DNA of 64,000 bases from Periconia sp. R9002 (GCA_023627715.1 JAMAHW010000108.1:1-64000), one strand, 5' to 3'. Shown: positions 21,586 to 33,464, counted from the stretch's first letter. The notes: generated from the sequence alone by a model not told the origin. Made by a program: numbers and translations.

Positions 21586-22685
21586 TTATGCCTGCCGTCC
21601 CCAACACGCCCACCAACACGTCACGAGCGCATCTTCATTTTCCTCTTCGTCGCCTTCGGACCTGCCCCAATCGTCGTAGCCCTTTTCTTCTCCTTCACTT
21701 AACACGCGAAGCCCAGCTTGGACCATGCGCTCGCGAAAATCCCTGATTTCAGGCAGATAGGCGTCTCGGTATGGGAATTCCACAATCACTCTAGCATCGA
21801 CGTCTTCAGAAAGCCACTCTTTCACGGCCCCTACCAACATGCGCGGATGATCAGATGAATAGAGAGAATCTGCCGCGAGGATAACAGGAAACTTGGTCGC
21901 CAATGCCTCGTCAGCATCTTCAATACTAGTTGCTCCCTCGCGGATAAGCTGGCAAGAGGTGGGCCTGTTCCAATCAAGTATGCCCGTACGCGTTGATCCG
22001 CCGTTTCGTCCAATGACTTCTGCGTTGTCCTGCGCATTGCGTGCGAGGTTCTGAGCGATACTGGGAAGATCAGTCAACACTACATGTGCACCTAAAGCAG
22101 CCATGGCAAGGCCTACGAGGCCTGTGCCTGAACCAAGTTCTAAAATTCTGGGTTTTTCATTGCCGGGATATACTATATCGAAGCTTTGTAATCTCTTTGC
22201 CAGAAGGTAGGAAGCCGCCCATGTCTTTAGTCCAAGGTCATCGCCTGTTAATGCTGGCTCATGGATGTCCAACTCGAAGGAGCCATCTTGTGTAGGAATG
22301 CGGAATGTACGAGACAGTGCGCCCATCGCTGTACGTCCCGACCGTTCACTCAGTCGAAGGCTCGCTTGATTCCAAATCTCTTCTCGCATATCATCGTCTG
22401 TAATCCATTGTAGGCCGCTGCTTACAATAGTGGTGAGATACCGCGCGACACCTTCGGGGTTCACATGAACCGGCGAAGATTTTTGCAAGTTGCCTTCGCT
22501 TTCATCGTGTGCAAGGGTTTGTTTGGCATCCCATGATCGCGGCGCAGAGGTGAGGAGTGCAAGCGTGTCGAGGAGCGATTGCGCGGATGGCTTCGTATAG
22601 AGTTGTGGAAGATCGAGGACTGCAGTTTGTCAGGCTTTACCAGTTTGTAGGACTGGGTGAAGAAATTACCGTCAATGGTAGACAT
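21586..22685 (-). CDS. SAM-dependent protein-lysine methyltransferase, Efm2-like (349 aa, 2 exons)
   Basis: A 16-nt first exon (22685-22670, MSTID plus one base) joins a long exon 22619-21586 across a short intron, giving 1050 nt. The spliced start MSTIDVLDLPQLYTKPSAQS matches the N-terminal signature I associate with fungal Efm2-type enzymes. The SAM-binding core of the Methyltransf_16 family is clear: RILELGSGTGLVGLAMA at about residues 165-181, then VVLTDLP, and a later AADSLYS in the position of the family's substrate-proximal motif. Yeast Efm2 methylates lysines on elongation factors 2 and 3 in the cytoplasm. The family call is firm; the Efm2 assignment is moderate. The gene lies tail-to-head with Vps28 and xdhA on the same strand. 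Confidence 0.8.
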
Positions 22686-23012
22686 GCCTGCGTGTTCCCA
22701 GGCAACACGAGAAAACTAGAATGACAGAAAATTGAATACCTGCCATCATGGTGCCATCAAAGGTGCACGGACCATAACCCCGCCTCCAAGCAACTAGAGG
22801 GGTCCATTGGAAAGTGATGCTAGACACAATGGACAGTGGCCCTTGAGCGGGTTCACGAATGTTGCAATGCATGCTCCTCTTTCCTTCTGTGTCTATGAGA
22901 AATTGACCCTCGCCTCTTCCTTTGTTGCTTGTATAGCAGTTCTCGGAGGCAGGTGTGGGAACCTGCAGGCATCCAAATAGGTCGGATAATATATGTCAAC
23001 GATGCAGCAATA
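22686..23012. other. short intergenic, methyltransferase promoter
   Basis: 327 bp between the methyltransferase start and the Vps28 stop. A 66-codon minus frame here is not supported. No distinctive motif. Confidence 0.5.
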
Positions 23013-23831
23013 TCATCTTAACGTAGCTTTGAAGCCGTAGTAGGCCTGTTCCATGTCAAACTGAAACTCGCGTGCCTGATCATCGTTCAGCTTCTCGGCA
23101 GCTCTCATCTGATTCAATGTGATGAGCCACTGCACAATCTTTCCTTTGCTTTCGAAATCTTGATCTGTGACTTTGTTGACCGCCTGGATGATCTCCACGA
23201 GGAGCGGGTGTAGAGTGTCTTTCTCAATTAAACCGATCTTGATGGCATCGAGCAGAGTGATGAAGTTCTCGGTGGCATTCACGATGAGAGTAGCGTCGGC
23301 CGAGTCGCCCTGCTGTGAGGGCTTATGGGTAGGGCCTTGTTCGACGGTAGCGGGGATGCCGACTCGGAGGCGTTCAGTCGCACGGGGGCACTCCAGCTAA
23401 TGGCAGACGTTAGCTACAACTACATCAAGCCCTTGCCACAAAACGTACATCCCATTCCCGTTTGAATGTTTCAATGTCTCCAAAAGCTCGCGAAACAGTC
23501 TCGTCTGCGAGGTTTGACTTGTATTGCTTGAGGAGCCTGCTGCATGTTTCGGTGTAGTCGGCTTCGGTGATTGAGTCCTTCAGGTACGCTTTTTCGACAG
23601 CGTCTAAGGTGACTATGATGCTGTAGATTTCGGCAAGAGAGTCGTTGAGATCCCGTTCGGCGCTGGTCGTGGAAAGCTTGACTTCCTAGTAGCCGGCCAT
23701 GTCAGTGATGGTGTAGCGTGCAGGATGCAGGGCTGCGCCATGTATACCTCATCGAGATTAATCGTCGCAGACAATGTGGAGTGTGGAATGTACGGCGTGG
23801 GGGCGTAGGCTAACTGGCGATTGCTATACAT
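23013..23831 (-). CDS. vps28: ESCRT-I subunit Vps28 (234 aa, 3 exons)
   Basis: Component of ESCRT-I (with Vps23 and Vps37), sorting ubiquitinated cargo into multivesicular endosomes; its C-terminal four-helix domain links to ESCRT-II (family knowledge). Exons are 23831-23748, 23685-23449 and 23396-23013, totalling 705 nt. The N-terminal part reads MYSNRQLAYAPTPYIPHSTL and SLAEIYSIIVTLDAVEKAYL. The C-terminal domain shows NFITLLDAIKIGLIEKDTLH, VNKVTDQDFE and QWLITLNQM, ending in QAYYGFKATL. The linker between the domains is Pro/Ser-rich. Length is close to yeast Vps28. It is head-to-head with Noc2, 297 bp apart. Confidence 0.95.
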
Positions 23832-23909
23832 GATGGCGGCTGTAACAGACGATGATGAAGAGTAAACAGAGATAACTGCCTTGGGTATTACGCGGTATAC
23901 CAGCTGTAG

Positions 23910-23914
23910 CCAAT
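23910..23914 (+). promoter_or_regulatory. CCAAT box in the Vps28/Noc2 divergent promoter
   Basis: CCAAT in the context AGCCAATGGG lies between the two start codons. CCAAT is bound by the HAP/CBC complex in filamentous ascomycetes, often 60-200 bp from start codons. One pentamer is expected by chance fairly often, so this is tentative. Confidence 0.35.
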
Positions 23915-24004
23915 GGGAGGGCCCCTTTCGGCTAGTGGTCGGACCCTCTATGTATTTTGCCCGTTATGTGGAGTAGAGCTCGGGCCAACTCGAACTTTTA
24001 GCGG

Positions 24005-24014
24005 GCGATGAACT
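24005..24014 (+). promoter_or_regulatory. PAC-like element upstream of noc2
   Basis: GCGATGAACT matches the ribosome-biogenesis PAC consensus GCGATGAGMT at nine of ten positions and lies 115 bp before the Noc2 start codon, the usual place for PAC in this regulon. No clear RRPE partner was seen. The function of the downstream gene makes the match more credible. Confidence 0.5.
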
Positions 24015-24128
24015 TTTTCGAGGAAACGACCGACGGACAGCCTCACATCCCACCTGGATTCACGACACTCCTTCAGGCACCTCGATAGTCCTCAGATTTG
24101 TGGGCGTTCGGCCTGAATCACTGCCAAA

Positions 24129-26535
24129 ATGCCGCAATCCAAAGCGACCAAGAAGTTCGAAAGGAACAAACTCGGCGATGTGCTCAAAAAGCGCAAAGAA
24201 GTTGCCAAGATCAAGCAGAGGAAGCAGATGGACGCAAAGCGCAAGGAAAAGCGTGCAAGAGACAATGCCCCCGCCGACGACGTGGAAGGCTCGACTAAGC
24301 CCAAGACCAATGGCTCCAAAGACGACTCTGCATTTGGCGACATGTCCATGGACCAGTTTTTTCAAGGCGGTTTTCAAGTCCCCGAGATGAACAAGCAACG
24401 CTCGACAAAGCCCAAGACTGGGAAAAGAAAGCGCACACCGGTGGAAAAAGACGGTGACGACGATACCGACTCGGATGTGGACATGGCGGACTCGGCCCCT
24501 GCCGCTGACGACTCAGGCTCGGAGGGCGCTTCGGACGACGATATCGATACACACAAAGAACAGTTGGCAGCACTTGCGGATAAAGATCCAGAGTTCTACA
24601 AATACCTGAAAGAGAATGATGCCGAGCTCCTCGACTTTGCCGAGGACGCTGACCTGGACGAGATTGATGCTCTCAGCGCAAGCGAAGACGAGGGCGCTTC
24701 TCGGAAAAAGCGCAAATCCGACAAGAAGTCTCGCGACGGCGAAGATGATGAAATAGAGTCTGGAAGCAGTGATGTGTCGAAAAAATTGATAAAGAAGTGG
24801 AAGGCATCAATGGAAGAAAACAATTCGTTGAGGGCCATGAGAGAAGTCGCATTGGCTTTCCGTGCCGCTGCTCACCTCAACGATGAAACAGAAAAGACGT
24901 ACAAGTATACCATAACTGACCCTGACGGTAAGAATTTTCTGCAATTCACAAAATCGATACACTTCTGACTTTCCAATTCAGTTTATCACCAAGTTCTTGT
25001 CACAGCTTTGCAGCTTATTCCCAAGGTCCTGCAGCATCATCTTCCTATTAAAGAGTCTGCGTCAGGCAAAGTGTCAGTTACCCAGCCCTTGTCATTGCTC
25101 ATACACTGATCCTTCCAGCCGTATATCAACCGACTCGAAAAAGTTCAGGACACTCACCCCACTCCTCAAATCGCATGCCGTGTCACTCCACCACCTTCTC
25201 GACAATCTTTCCGATGCGTCAACGCTTGGCATGACCCTCGAATCTTTGCTTACTTTACTTCCGTATATTCTTTCCTTCAAGAAGATTGTAAGAGAGGTAA
25301 CGAAGACTGTGTGTACCGTGTGGGCAGACTCATCAAATACCGAGGTCACTAGACTGTCGGCATTTTTGGTTTTGCGACGTCTCGTGGTCATTTCAGATGC
25401 CGGTATTCGGGAAGCTGTGCTCAAACAAACTTATCAAGGACTCATCAAGGGAGCGCGGAATACGACCATTCATAATATTCAAGGCATTAACTTGATGAAA
25501 AACACGGCTTCTGAGCTTTGGGGTATCGATCCAAACGTTGGATACACTACGGGCTTCGGATTCATCCGCCAACTTGCCATCCACTTGCGACAGAGCATCA
25601 CCAAGCAGACCAAAGACTCGTATAAGACAGTGTACAATTGGCAATACATCCACTCGCTCGACTTCTGGTCCCGTGTGGTTGCTGTGCACTGCGAGTCGCT
25701 AAGAGAGGCAGAATCAGGCAAAGAATCACCGCTGCGTCCCCTCATCTACCCCGTGGTACAAGTCACCCTAGGGGCCATGCGATTGATTCCTACAGCACAG
25801 TATTTTCCTCTACGCTTCCAACTTATTCGGTCCTTACTCCGCATTTCCGCGTCAACTTCAACCTACATTCCGCTCGCACCTGCGCTTGTTGAGGTTTTGA
25901 ACAGTGCCGAACTGAAAAAGCCGCCGAAGCCGAGTTCGCTGAAGGCGCTCGAATTCAGCACGACAATCCGCGCCACCAAAGCTTATCTTCGCACCCGCGT
26001 CTATCAAGATGGCATTGGCGAACAAGTTGCCGAATTACTCTCCGAGTTTTTCGTCCTCTGGGCAAAAAACATTGCCTATCCTGAATTGGCACTACCCGTC
26101 ATCGTCATGCTGAAGCGTTGGGTCAAGTCTATGACGAAGAAGACAGGCGGAAATCGCAACGCCAAGATCAATTCACTTATTGCGTTGCTCGTTCAGAAGT
26201 TGGAGTCCAACTCTAAATGGGTTGAAGAGAAGCGATCAAAGGTTGACTTCGCGCCCAACGATCGCACAGGCGTAGACTCCTTTTTGAAAGATGTGGACTG
26301 GGAGAAGACACCATTGGGTGCTTATGTATCCGGACAACGGAAAACGAGAGAGCAGAAGGCCAAGATGGAGGAAGCGGCGAGAAAGACGGAGGATAGGAAA
26401 CGCCGGCAGGCTGAGAAGGAAGAGGCGGAGGAAAATGCAGAAAAGTTTAGTGACGTTGATAGTGAAGATGCTGAAGAGGAGGACGAGGACGATGAGGATC
26501 TCGAAGAGGTAGACGTGTCCAGCGACGACGAGTAG
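24129..26535 (+). CDS. noc2: ribosome biogenesis protein Noc2 (768 aa, 3 exons)
   Basis: Nucleolar factor that forms Noc1-Noc2 and Noc2-Noc3 complexes for 60S precursor maturation and export. Exons are 24129-24927, 24982-25072 and 25119-26535, totalling 2307 nt. The N-terminus is highly basic (KSKATKKFER-like, then KKRKEVAKIKQRK), followed by long acidic Ser/Asp tracts. The Noc2 core begins near SKKLIKKWKASMEE and continues through LSFKKIVREV, WVADSSN-like and NTTIHNIQGINLMKN, with FGFIRQLAIHLR, YNWQYIHSLDFWSRVV, LIYPVVQVTLGAMRLIP, YFPLRFQLIRSL and a Lys/Glu coiled tail ending in an acidic run. These are the family's most conserved blocks. Length is in the expected 700-770 range. A PAC-like element upstream fits co-regulation with ribosome-biogenesis genes. 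Confidence 0.95.
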
Positions 26536-26815
26536 ACGTTGTGCTACTGTTTGAGCGTTGTGCAATTATTAGACTATCAGCTCTGTAACTTAAACCGTGA
26601 ACAATTCTCAGTATCAATTCAACTGACAATGATGACTAAGATTCTCAAGCGATGTATAGTGGGACGGCATGTGAATGAACCTCGGCTCCACTTTCCAAGC
26701 GCGCATCATGAATCCGGGGAAGCTCTGCTGGCACATGCAAATGTCCAACATCACACTTCGTTCACTGCGCCTCAGAACATGAAATCCTCCCTTCTGAGGA
26801 TGTTCATGGCCCACA

Positions 26816-29364
26816 ATGGCCGCACAATCAACGTTACGAGAACCTCATGATCCGCTCCTCCACCTATACAACCACTATGTCGCGCAGCTGCGCACCCGTG
26901 TTCGCGGCGCCTCCAAGCTCGCAAAGCTGCTTGCCACAATTACACTCGCTCTGACAATCATCGGTACGGGATATGGCGGACACCGATGGTACAAGAGTAG
27001 GCGGGCAGAGAAGGAAACAGGCAGGCGACTACTGAGGAGGAACTCTGGACTGCGAGGCAAGGATGGCAGCCGAACCATCTATGTACCATACCGCGATTCG
27101 ACGTCCAAGGTGGTCATCAACCCGACGAAACCGACGACTTTCGATGCGCATCGAAGACTATTCCTACAACCACCTCGTGCTGCGAGAATGAGCGATTCGT
27201 CCAGAGACCCGCAGGCTCCCCCGCCGCAAACGAAGCCTGGTCTCAACCTGGCGTTTCTACACCAGTTCCTCAGTCTTTTGAACATCATGATACCGAGGTG
27301 GAATAGCAAAGAGTCGGGTCTGCTCATAAGTCATGGCGTCTTTCTCATGCTAAGAACATACCTCTCACTGGTTGTCGCGCGACTAGATGGAGAGATTGTG
27401 CGAGATTTAGTAGCTGGGAACGGGAAGGCATTCTTGTGGGGAATTCTGAAATGGCTAGGTGTGGGCACATTTTCATCGTACACGAATGCGATGATCAAGT
27501 TTTTGCAGTCTAAAGTGTCGATTGCGTTCAGGACAAGGTTGACGAGGTATATTCACGACTTGTACTTGAACGACCACCTAAACTACTACAAGCTGTCCAA
27601 TCTGGACGGAGGGGTAGGACAGGGCGCCGATCAGTTCATTACACAGGACCTGACGCTCTTCTGTGCCTCGGCAGCATCGTTATACTCTTCGCTCGGAAAG
27701 CCTTTTGTTGATATTTGCGTCTTCAACTACCAACTTATCCAGTCATTGGGACCACTGGCCTTTACGGGTCTACTGAGCAATTACTTCTTGACCGCAACGA
27801 TATTACGACGCCTCTCTCCACCTTTTGGAAAACTTAAAGCTGTAGAAGGCCGAAGAGAAGGCGACTTCCGTGCCTTACATTCTCGTCTTATCGCTAACGC
27901 CGAAGAAGTAGCGTTCTATGGCGGCGATCAAATGGAGAAGCATTTCCTGGAGCGTGGCTTCAAAGACCTCAAACACTGGATGGAAGGGATCTATAGCCTC
28001 AAGATCCGATACAATATGCTTGAAGACTTTGTGCTCAAGTATTCTTGGTCCGCATTCGGCTATCTCATAACTTCTCTCCCAGTCTTCTTGCCAGCATGGG
28101 GCGGCCTAGGCAGCGCTCAAGAGTTGTCAGGCGGTGAACGCCAGCACCGTGAAAGGAACCGAATGAAAGATTTCATCACCAACAAACGGCTCATGCTGTC
28201 TCTGGCAGATGCGGGAGGCCGTATGATGTACTCAATCAAGGACCTCTCCGAGCTTGCAGGTTACACCTCACGAGTATATACCCTCATCAGCACACTCCAC
28301 CGTGTACATGCAGATGCATACTACCCACCTGGTGGAGCGCGCCCTGAGCTCTATTCATCCTCCGATATCCAAGGCACAGTACACAAGGGCTTCGACGGTA
28401 TCCGCCTAGAGCACGTTCCCATTGTAGCCCCGGCCCTCCATCCCATGGGTGGTGACGAACTCATAGAATCCCTCTCGTTCATCCTTCACTCTGGCGATCA
28501 CCTCCTCATTACTGGCCCCAACGGCGTCGGCAAATCGAGCGTTGCACGAATCGTGGCAGGACTATGGCCTACCTACCGCGGTCTCGTATCTCGCCCCCGC
28601 CCCATCGGTGAGGACGGCATCATGTTCTTACCCCAGCGTCCGTACCTAAGCACCGGCACGCTCCGAGATCAGGTCATTTACCCTCACACCGAAGTCGACA
28701 TGAAAGCCAACGGCAGACGAGACAGCGAACTCCAGAGAATCCTCGAAGAAGCGAGACTAGGGTACGTGCCGGACCGCGAAGGCGGCTGGGACACGAAGAA
28801 GGTATGGAAAGACGTCTTTAGTGGCGGCGAGAAGCAGAGAATGGGCATTGCACGATTACTCTATCACGAGCCGCGATACGCGTTCATCGACGAGGGCACA
28901 AGCGCCGTATCCTCCGACGTGGAAGGGTTGTTGTATGAACGTTGCAAAGCCAAGGGCATTAGTACGTTACTCCCCAACTCCTAATTCCCCCTACTTTCAG
29001 AGCTAACAAGACCATAGCACTAATCACGATATCCACACGCGCCTCGCTAAAGCGATACCACACCTACACTCTCACCCTCGGTCAAGGCGCCCACGGCGAC
29101 GAATGGGAATTCCAACGCATCGGCACAGAGTCCGAGAAATCGTCCGTCGAGAAAGAACTCGCGGAGCTCAGGGAAAGGCTTACCAAGGTTGAGGAGTGGA
29201 AGCAGCGGAAAGCGGAGATTGAGGAGGAGTTGGGGCGCGTGTGGGTTGCGAGTGGGAAAGCAGAGGGAGGGGAGGGAGAGGAGCTGGCGCCGCCTGCTTA
29301 CGTGGAGGCTGAAGAGAAGGACAGTGGGGAGGCTGAGGGTGAGGGTGAGGGGGTTGATTCGTAG
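26816..29364 (+). CDS. peroxisomal fatty-acyl ABC half-transporter, Pxa1/ABCD type (830 aa, 2 exons)
   Basis: ABC subfamily D half-transporter; such proteins dimerise in the peroxisomal membrane and import long-chain fatty acyl-CoAs for beta-oxidation. Exons are 26816-28961 and 29018-29364, totalling 2493 nt. The membrane region (about residues 150-480) contains the ABCD-typical NAEEVAFYGGD. The nucleotide-binding domain has Walker A TGPNGVGKSS, signature FSGGEKQRMG and Walker B AFIDEGTSAVS, followed after the intron by LITISTRASLKRYH in place of the usual switch-His segment. The C-terminus is Glu-rich coiled coil with KRRL-free acidic repeats. The switch His is replaced by Thr-Arg in ISTR, whereas family members commonly read SHR, so the spacing should be confirmed. 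Its partner (Pxa2 type) is not in the window. It begins 280 bp after Noc2 on the same strand. Confidence 0.92.
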
Positions 29365-30420
29365 AGACCATGATTTGGGAAGTTGTTGCAATATGTATGC
29401 ATATTAAGGTAGATCGGATGGTACATTACGTATATGTTACTTGTATGTTCAGGTCACGTCGAACTTGTGGTTTTATCTTGTAAACTCCCACAAAATAGAG
29501 AGTTGTATACAGGTTTTGTTACATTGTTGATTTCGCCGTTCTTTCCTTGAATTCCTGTTTCAGTCAAGCTCGTCGTTGCCGTCTAGTGGACTCAATTTAG
29601 TTCGCCTTGTCGTATGTACATATGTATGAACCCTGTACTGGAAGGAGCTTGAACATCTCACATTACATTTTTGGATCCGCATAAATAAAATCAAGACAAC
29701 TTATACTTCCTAAATACCGAATCCTCGTACCAGTGCACTCCAGCCCTCTTATACAGTTTCGAGTTTAGAACAAATATCTACGCAACTTCACTGGAAATGG
29801 GGTGTTTGTTGCTTGTTTAGACATGGAAATATGAAATTTATTGTCGCAGAGTATTGGGTTACTCGTGATACCGACACAGATAAAATTCTTACCATAATGT
29901 GCTCGGCCAGGACATAACCTGTTAGATATACGTTTGTTTTTGTTTCTGAACTATTATAAACGGATACCACCCGGACAAAAACAAGTTACCAAACATGAGC
30001 AACACAAAACGTGGACGATCCTCGCTACAAAACCAACCCCCCAAAAAAGACAAGGAATACACAACTGGCGTGTTCCCGGTCAATCAAGCGACCCTGTAGG
30101 TGCTATCGCAATGTCCGTAGTTAGATGTACACGATCACCCATAAATCAAATCTTCACAGCTTTCGTACTGAGGTAAATATGTTTCGATCGAGAGCATTCA
30201 AGTGCTGATTTTTGTTCTTCTATATATACAAAATAAAAAGGGTGGCAAAGGTTAATATATACAACCACCCATTCCGCCCTTCATGAAGATGACAGAAAAA
30301 GAAGAAAGAGGAAACGAAGTCCCTCCATAAAAAGATATCTACATCAAGAAAAGAATAAACATCCACCACATCATCCTCCCATCACATCACACCGCCTTTC
30401 CCAGGCTATCCCTTCACCAT
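29365..30420. other. intergenic, convergent 3' ends
   Basis: About 1 kb of A/T-rich DNA between the stop codons of the ABC transporter and the xylanase. No gene supported. Confidence 0.6.
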
Positions 30421-31413
30421 TTACAACATCTTGCAGATAGCATCATAAGCGGGCTTAGGCTGGAACGAAGCATCAAACAACAAGGGGCTCTCGTTCTTCC
30501 TCCACGAATCCTTATCGCTGACACCCCACACGGTGATACCGACGCAGTTCTTGAGATCCAAGCAGGCCTTGGTGACGGTGGTGTAGTCGTTTGCGCTGGC
30601 GCCCTTGATGTCGAGCTCGGTGATGGCGCACTCGGAGGCGGCGCTGCAGAGATCCTTGAGGGCGGGGGCATACTCGCTGAGGGGCCAGGTGCCGCCGAGA
30701 TGGGACTGCGAGCCGACACCGTCGATGGGGACGCCGGCTGCGACCCAGGCTTTGACCTTGGAGACCATGCCCTTGGTCTTTGCGTAGTTGTTTGAATCCA
30801 AGTTGTAGTCGTTGATGTAGAGCTTCGCGTTGGGATCAGCGGCCCGTGCGGCTTTGAAGGCAGTTGCGACGAAACCCTCGCCGAGGACGTTGTAGAAGAC
30901 GGAGGAGCGGAAGCCGCCCTGCTCGGAGAGGATCTCGTTAACGACGTCCCAGGCGTACACCTTGCCCTTGTACTGGCCGATGACCTTGGTGATGTGGTTG
31001 GTCATGACGGACTCGAGGGTGGCCTTGTCCTTGATGGAGGAGACCCAGGTGGGGAGCTGCGAGTGCCAGACGGTGGTGTGGCCGCGGACGAGCTGGTTGT
31101 TGGTGGTCGCGAAGCTGACGAGCTTGTCCGAGTTGCCGAAGTTGAATTGGCCCTTGGTTCCTTCCGTGGCGTCCCACTTCATGCTGTTTTCGGGCGTGAC
31201 TTGGTTGAAGTTTGCGACGATGATGTCCGAGTTGGCTTTGTTGCTGAGGGTGCCTGGGTCGGCGGTTACACCGATGTACTTCTTGCCGTGGGTCTTGAAC
31301 TTCTGGGCCAAAGAGCAGGAGACGGCGCGGGGAGAGAGGGGTTGGGGGACGGCGGCGGTGAGGGCCGCAGAGGAGGAGAGGGCGAGGAGAAGGAGGTTCA
31401 TCATGGGTGCCAT
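30421..31413 (-). CDS. secreted endo-1,4-beta-xylanase, glycoside hydrolase family 10 (330 aa)
   Basis: Hydrolyses internal beta-1,4 bonds in xylan with retention of configuration. Single exon. An N-terminal signal peptide is evident (hydrophobic residues about 5-20, [14 protein letters not shown], cleavage probably near AVPQ). The GH10 barrel shows [35 protein letters not shown], the acid/base Glu160 in WDVVNE, and the nucleophile Glu266 in [16 protein letters not shown] and [11 protein letters not shown] form the substrate side. There is no carbohydrate-binding module. Cys residues in the mature enzyme (33, 256, 262, 290 and 328 by my count) leave one unpaired. The first Met is at 31413 with a second at residue 4. 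A single XlnR-like GGCTGAA lies about 380 bp upstream, which is weak. Such enzymes are induced on plant cell-wall material. Confidence 0.95.
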   Translation of the reverse strand: MAPMMNLLLLALSSSAALTAAVPQPLSPRAVSCSLAQKFKTHGKKYIGVTADPGTLSNKANSDIIVANFNQVTPENSMKWDATEGTKGQFNFGNSDKLVSFATTNNQLVRGHTTVWHSQLPTWVSSIKDKATLESVMTNHITKVIGQYKGKVYAWDVVNEILSEQGGFRSSVFYNVLGEGFVATAFKAARAADPNAKLYINDYNLDSNNYAKTKGMVSKVKAWVAAGVPIDGVGSQSHLGGTWPLSEYAPALKDLCSAASECAITELDIKGASANDYTTVTKACLDLKNCVGITVWGVSDKDSWRKNESPLLFDASFQPKPAYDAICKML

Positions 31414-32400
31414 CTTTTCTAAGTCCTGACTTTTTTTCTTTGGGGGGTGTCGGTTCCTTTGGGTCGAGGTGGTCAGAGGTGAAAGATCAAACGATAGTAA
31501 AGATCCAAATCAATGGATCGGGAAGAAAAACGAATGGAATGAATGTATGGCAAGGAATGTTTACGACACAGTCGATGGTAGAAGAAAAGGACCAAAGGGG
31601 ACAATCCTCTCTTTTATACCAAGACCTAATATCGCGAGCATCACCACCATCGCTCACTCCACCCATGCCCCCCGGTCCCAAAACACTCCTACTCCATATC
31701 AGTCAAAGTGCCAATATTGAATAATAAATCAATCTCCACCCTCACAACAACGACGCCCTACTCAAAACCGACGAACGACCGCGAGAGCTCGGGGCTGAAT
31801 ACCCACTCTGTTCTCCCTAGTACTCTAGAATCAGATTATGTTGCGCGCGCGTGTACAACTTCACCCAACACCCATGCCACGTCAACAATCATCGATTATG
31901 ATAGGTGGGGGAAAATCTCTCCGGTTTGTGCAAATCCCAAGATTCAAGGGAAAACATAGGTGGAGCCAGGAACCGCTGAATAGGTTTAGTGTCGCCCCGA
32001 AAGGCGACCACGAAACGTGAAACAACTAGGCGTTTGGTGCTTGTTTATGCGGGCGCGTTGAAATGAAAGGGCGTGGCTGCAGATAGAGAGCCGCCCCCTT
32101 ATGCTTGACCGCCACGGCTTGGTTCGGGAAGAAATGATGTCAGATCTGATGTCTTGAATTGATTAAGATGGGCTTGGGTGGTTGGTAGCTTGATGCGTTT
32201 GTTAATAGCGATCTCGGGATGAGTGGAGCTTTTTTTTCCTTGAATGGATCGGAAAGGCTTAATGTTCCGGGAGATTGTGTGTCCCTCGTTTATTAAGCTT
32301 TGACAAGCTAAAACTTGTTTAGATGTGTTTCAGGGGATGTTAGTAGTTAGCACTCGAGCGCAAAGAGACTGTTAAACATTCTAGAACATTTATAGGGTAA

Positions 32401-32505
32401 GGTAGGTAAACGCTGATTTTGTTTGAAGATCTACTCACGGGGCCCCCCGATAGGTTCTTTTATAAATTGAGGTAGAAAAGTGCTGATCTTGGTTGAACTA
32501 TCTAC
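32401..32505. repeat. diverged direct repeat A (about 35 bp, 70 bp spacing)
   Basis: GGTAGGTAAACGCTGATTTT at 32401 and GGTAGAAAAGTGCTGATCTT at 32471 begin two aligned units. Both continue with GTTGAA-like sequence and end in ATCTAC. Confidence 0.8.
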
Positions 32506-32511
32506 CTACAG

Positions 32512-32542
32512 GGGCAGTAGGCATTTATATACCCTACTGCCC
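32512..32542. repeat. inverted repeat / hairpin, 10 bp stem
   Basis: GGGCAGTAGG (32512-32521) and CCTACTGCCC (32533-32542) are perfect reverse complements with an 11-nt A/T-rich loop. It lies between the two repeat families of this stretch. Confidence 0.85.
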
Positions 32543-32671
32543 TTCTGCCTAAAGCAGTGAACAAACTAACTCAGTGGAAAGACTAGGTCACGTGACAAGA
32601 CTATATCCAACATCAATCTTTATATTCTTAGGTACCCCTACTACCCTGCAGCCTAATGCAGTGAACAAATG
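32532..32671. repeat. diverged direct repeat B (about 36 bp, 103 bp spacing)
   Basis: CCCTACTGCCCTTCTGCCTA at 32532 and CCCCTACTACCCTGCAGCCT at 32635 begin related units. Both run into GCAGTGAACAAA. The right arm of the adjacent hairpin is part of the first copy. Confidence 0.8.
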
Positions 32672-33071
32672 CTCTTGAAAACACATCAATAACATGGCTC
32701 TACCAATCCCTTCTCCTGCCTACCAATAAAATCACAAACACAATAAATCGCCTCTCTAACCCACCAAAACAAACCACCAGACCAATTCTTTCCTCAACAA
32801 CCCTCACAACAAACAACAAAAAAATGTAACCCAACCCCAGCCTCACCCCCAATCCCTTCCAAACCATCAATCGGTCGCAAGAAGCACCTACCTATCCAAT
32901 AAACACGGAACCCACCCCCGTTTCAGCTCGATCGCATTAAACAAAAAAACAAACAAGCCGAACAGCCGATTCGTGGAATCCCCCCGTTAGAAAAAAAAGC
33001 ATTACCTACATACATATGTACACACATACCTAGAAGTTATGCAAACCGCACGCACGCAGCGGGTAAAAAAG

Positions 33072-33104
33072 AATCACTGCAGTGATTGATTGATTGATTG
33101 ATTG
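33072..33104. repeat. 16 bp palindrome plus (TGAT)n
   Basis: AATCACTGCAGTGATT (33072-33087) is a perfect palindrome and runs directly into about five TGAT units (33084-33104). Confidence 0.85.
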
Positions 33105-33464
33105 ACGCGTTGCGATCGTCATTTTACCTACGGCATAATGCATGCATGCAGCGTCACTTTACAGTAAACGTTCGGAACATTTAACTGCGCACACACACAC
33201 ACGCGGAATGTAGGAGGGCGTGTATTCATGTTGTTTGTACAATTAGTTATTCCACGTATAGGTATTCTCTTTATTGCAATAGGAATAACAATCGCAATCC
33301 CCCCACCTCCCTCTCCTTCCACATCTCCTCCCGCCTTTTTCCTTTTGCTCGTCGAAATTGCGGAGAAAAAAATTTTTTTTTTTCAAAGATTTAGGATTCG
33401 CCCCGCATGATGCTCGATTTATTTCGCGCTCTAAATATTGAAGAGTAGCATAGGAGTTTGTAAA

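Noticed and set aside
31793..31799. XlnR-like GGCTGAA about 380 bp upstream of the xylanase
   Set aside because: A single degenerate seven-base match is expected by chance; no GGCTAA pair or inverted arrangement was found.
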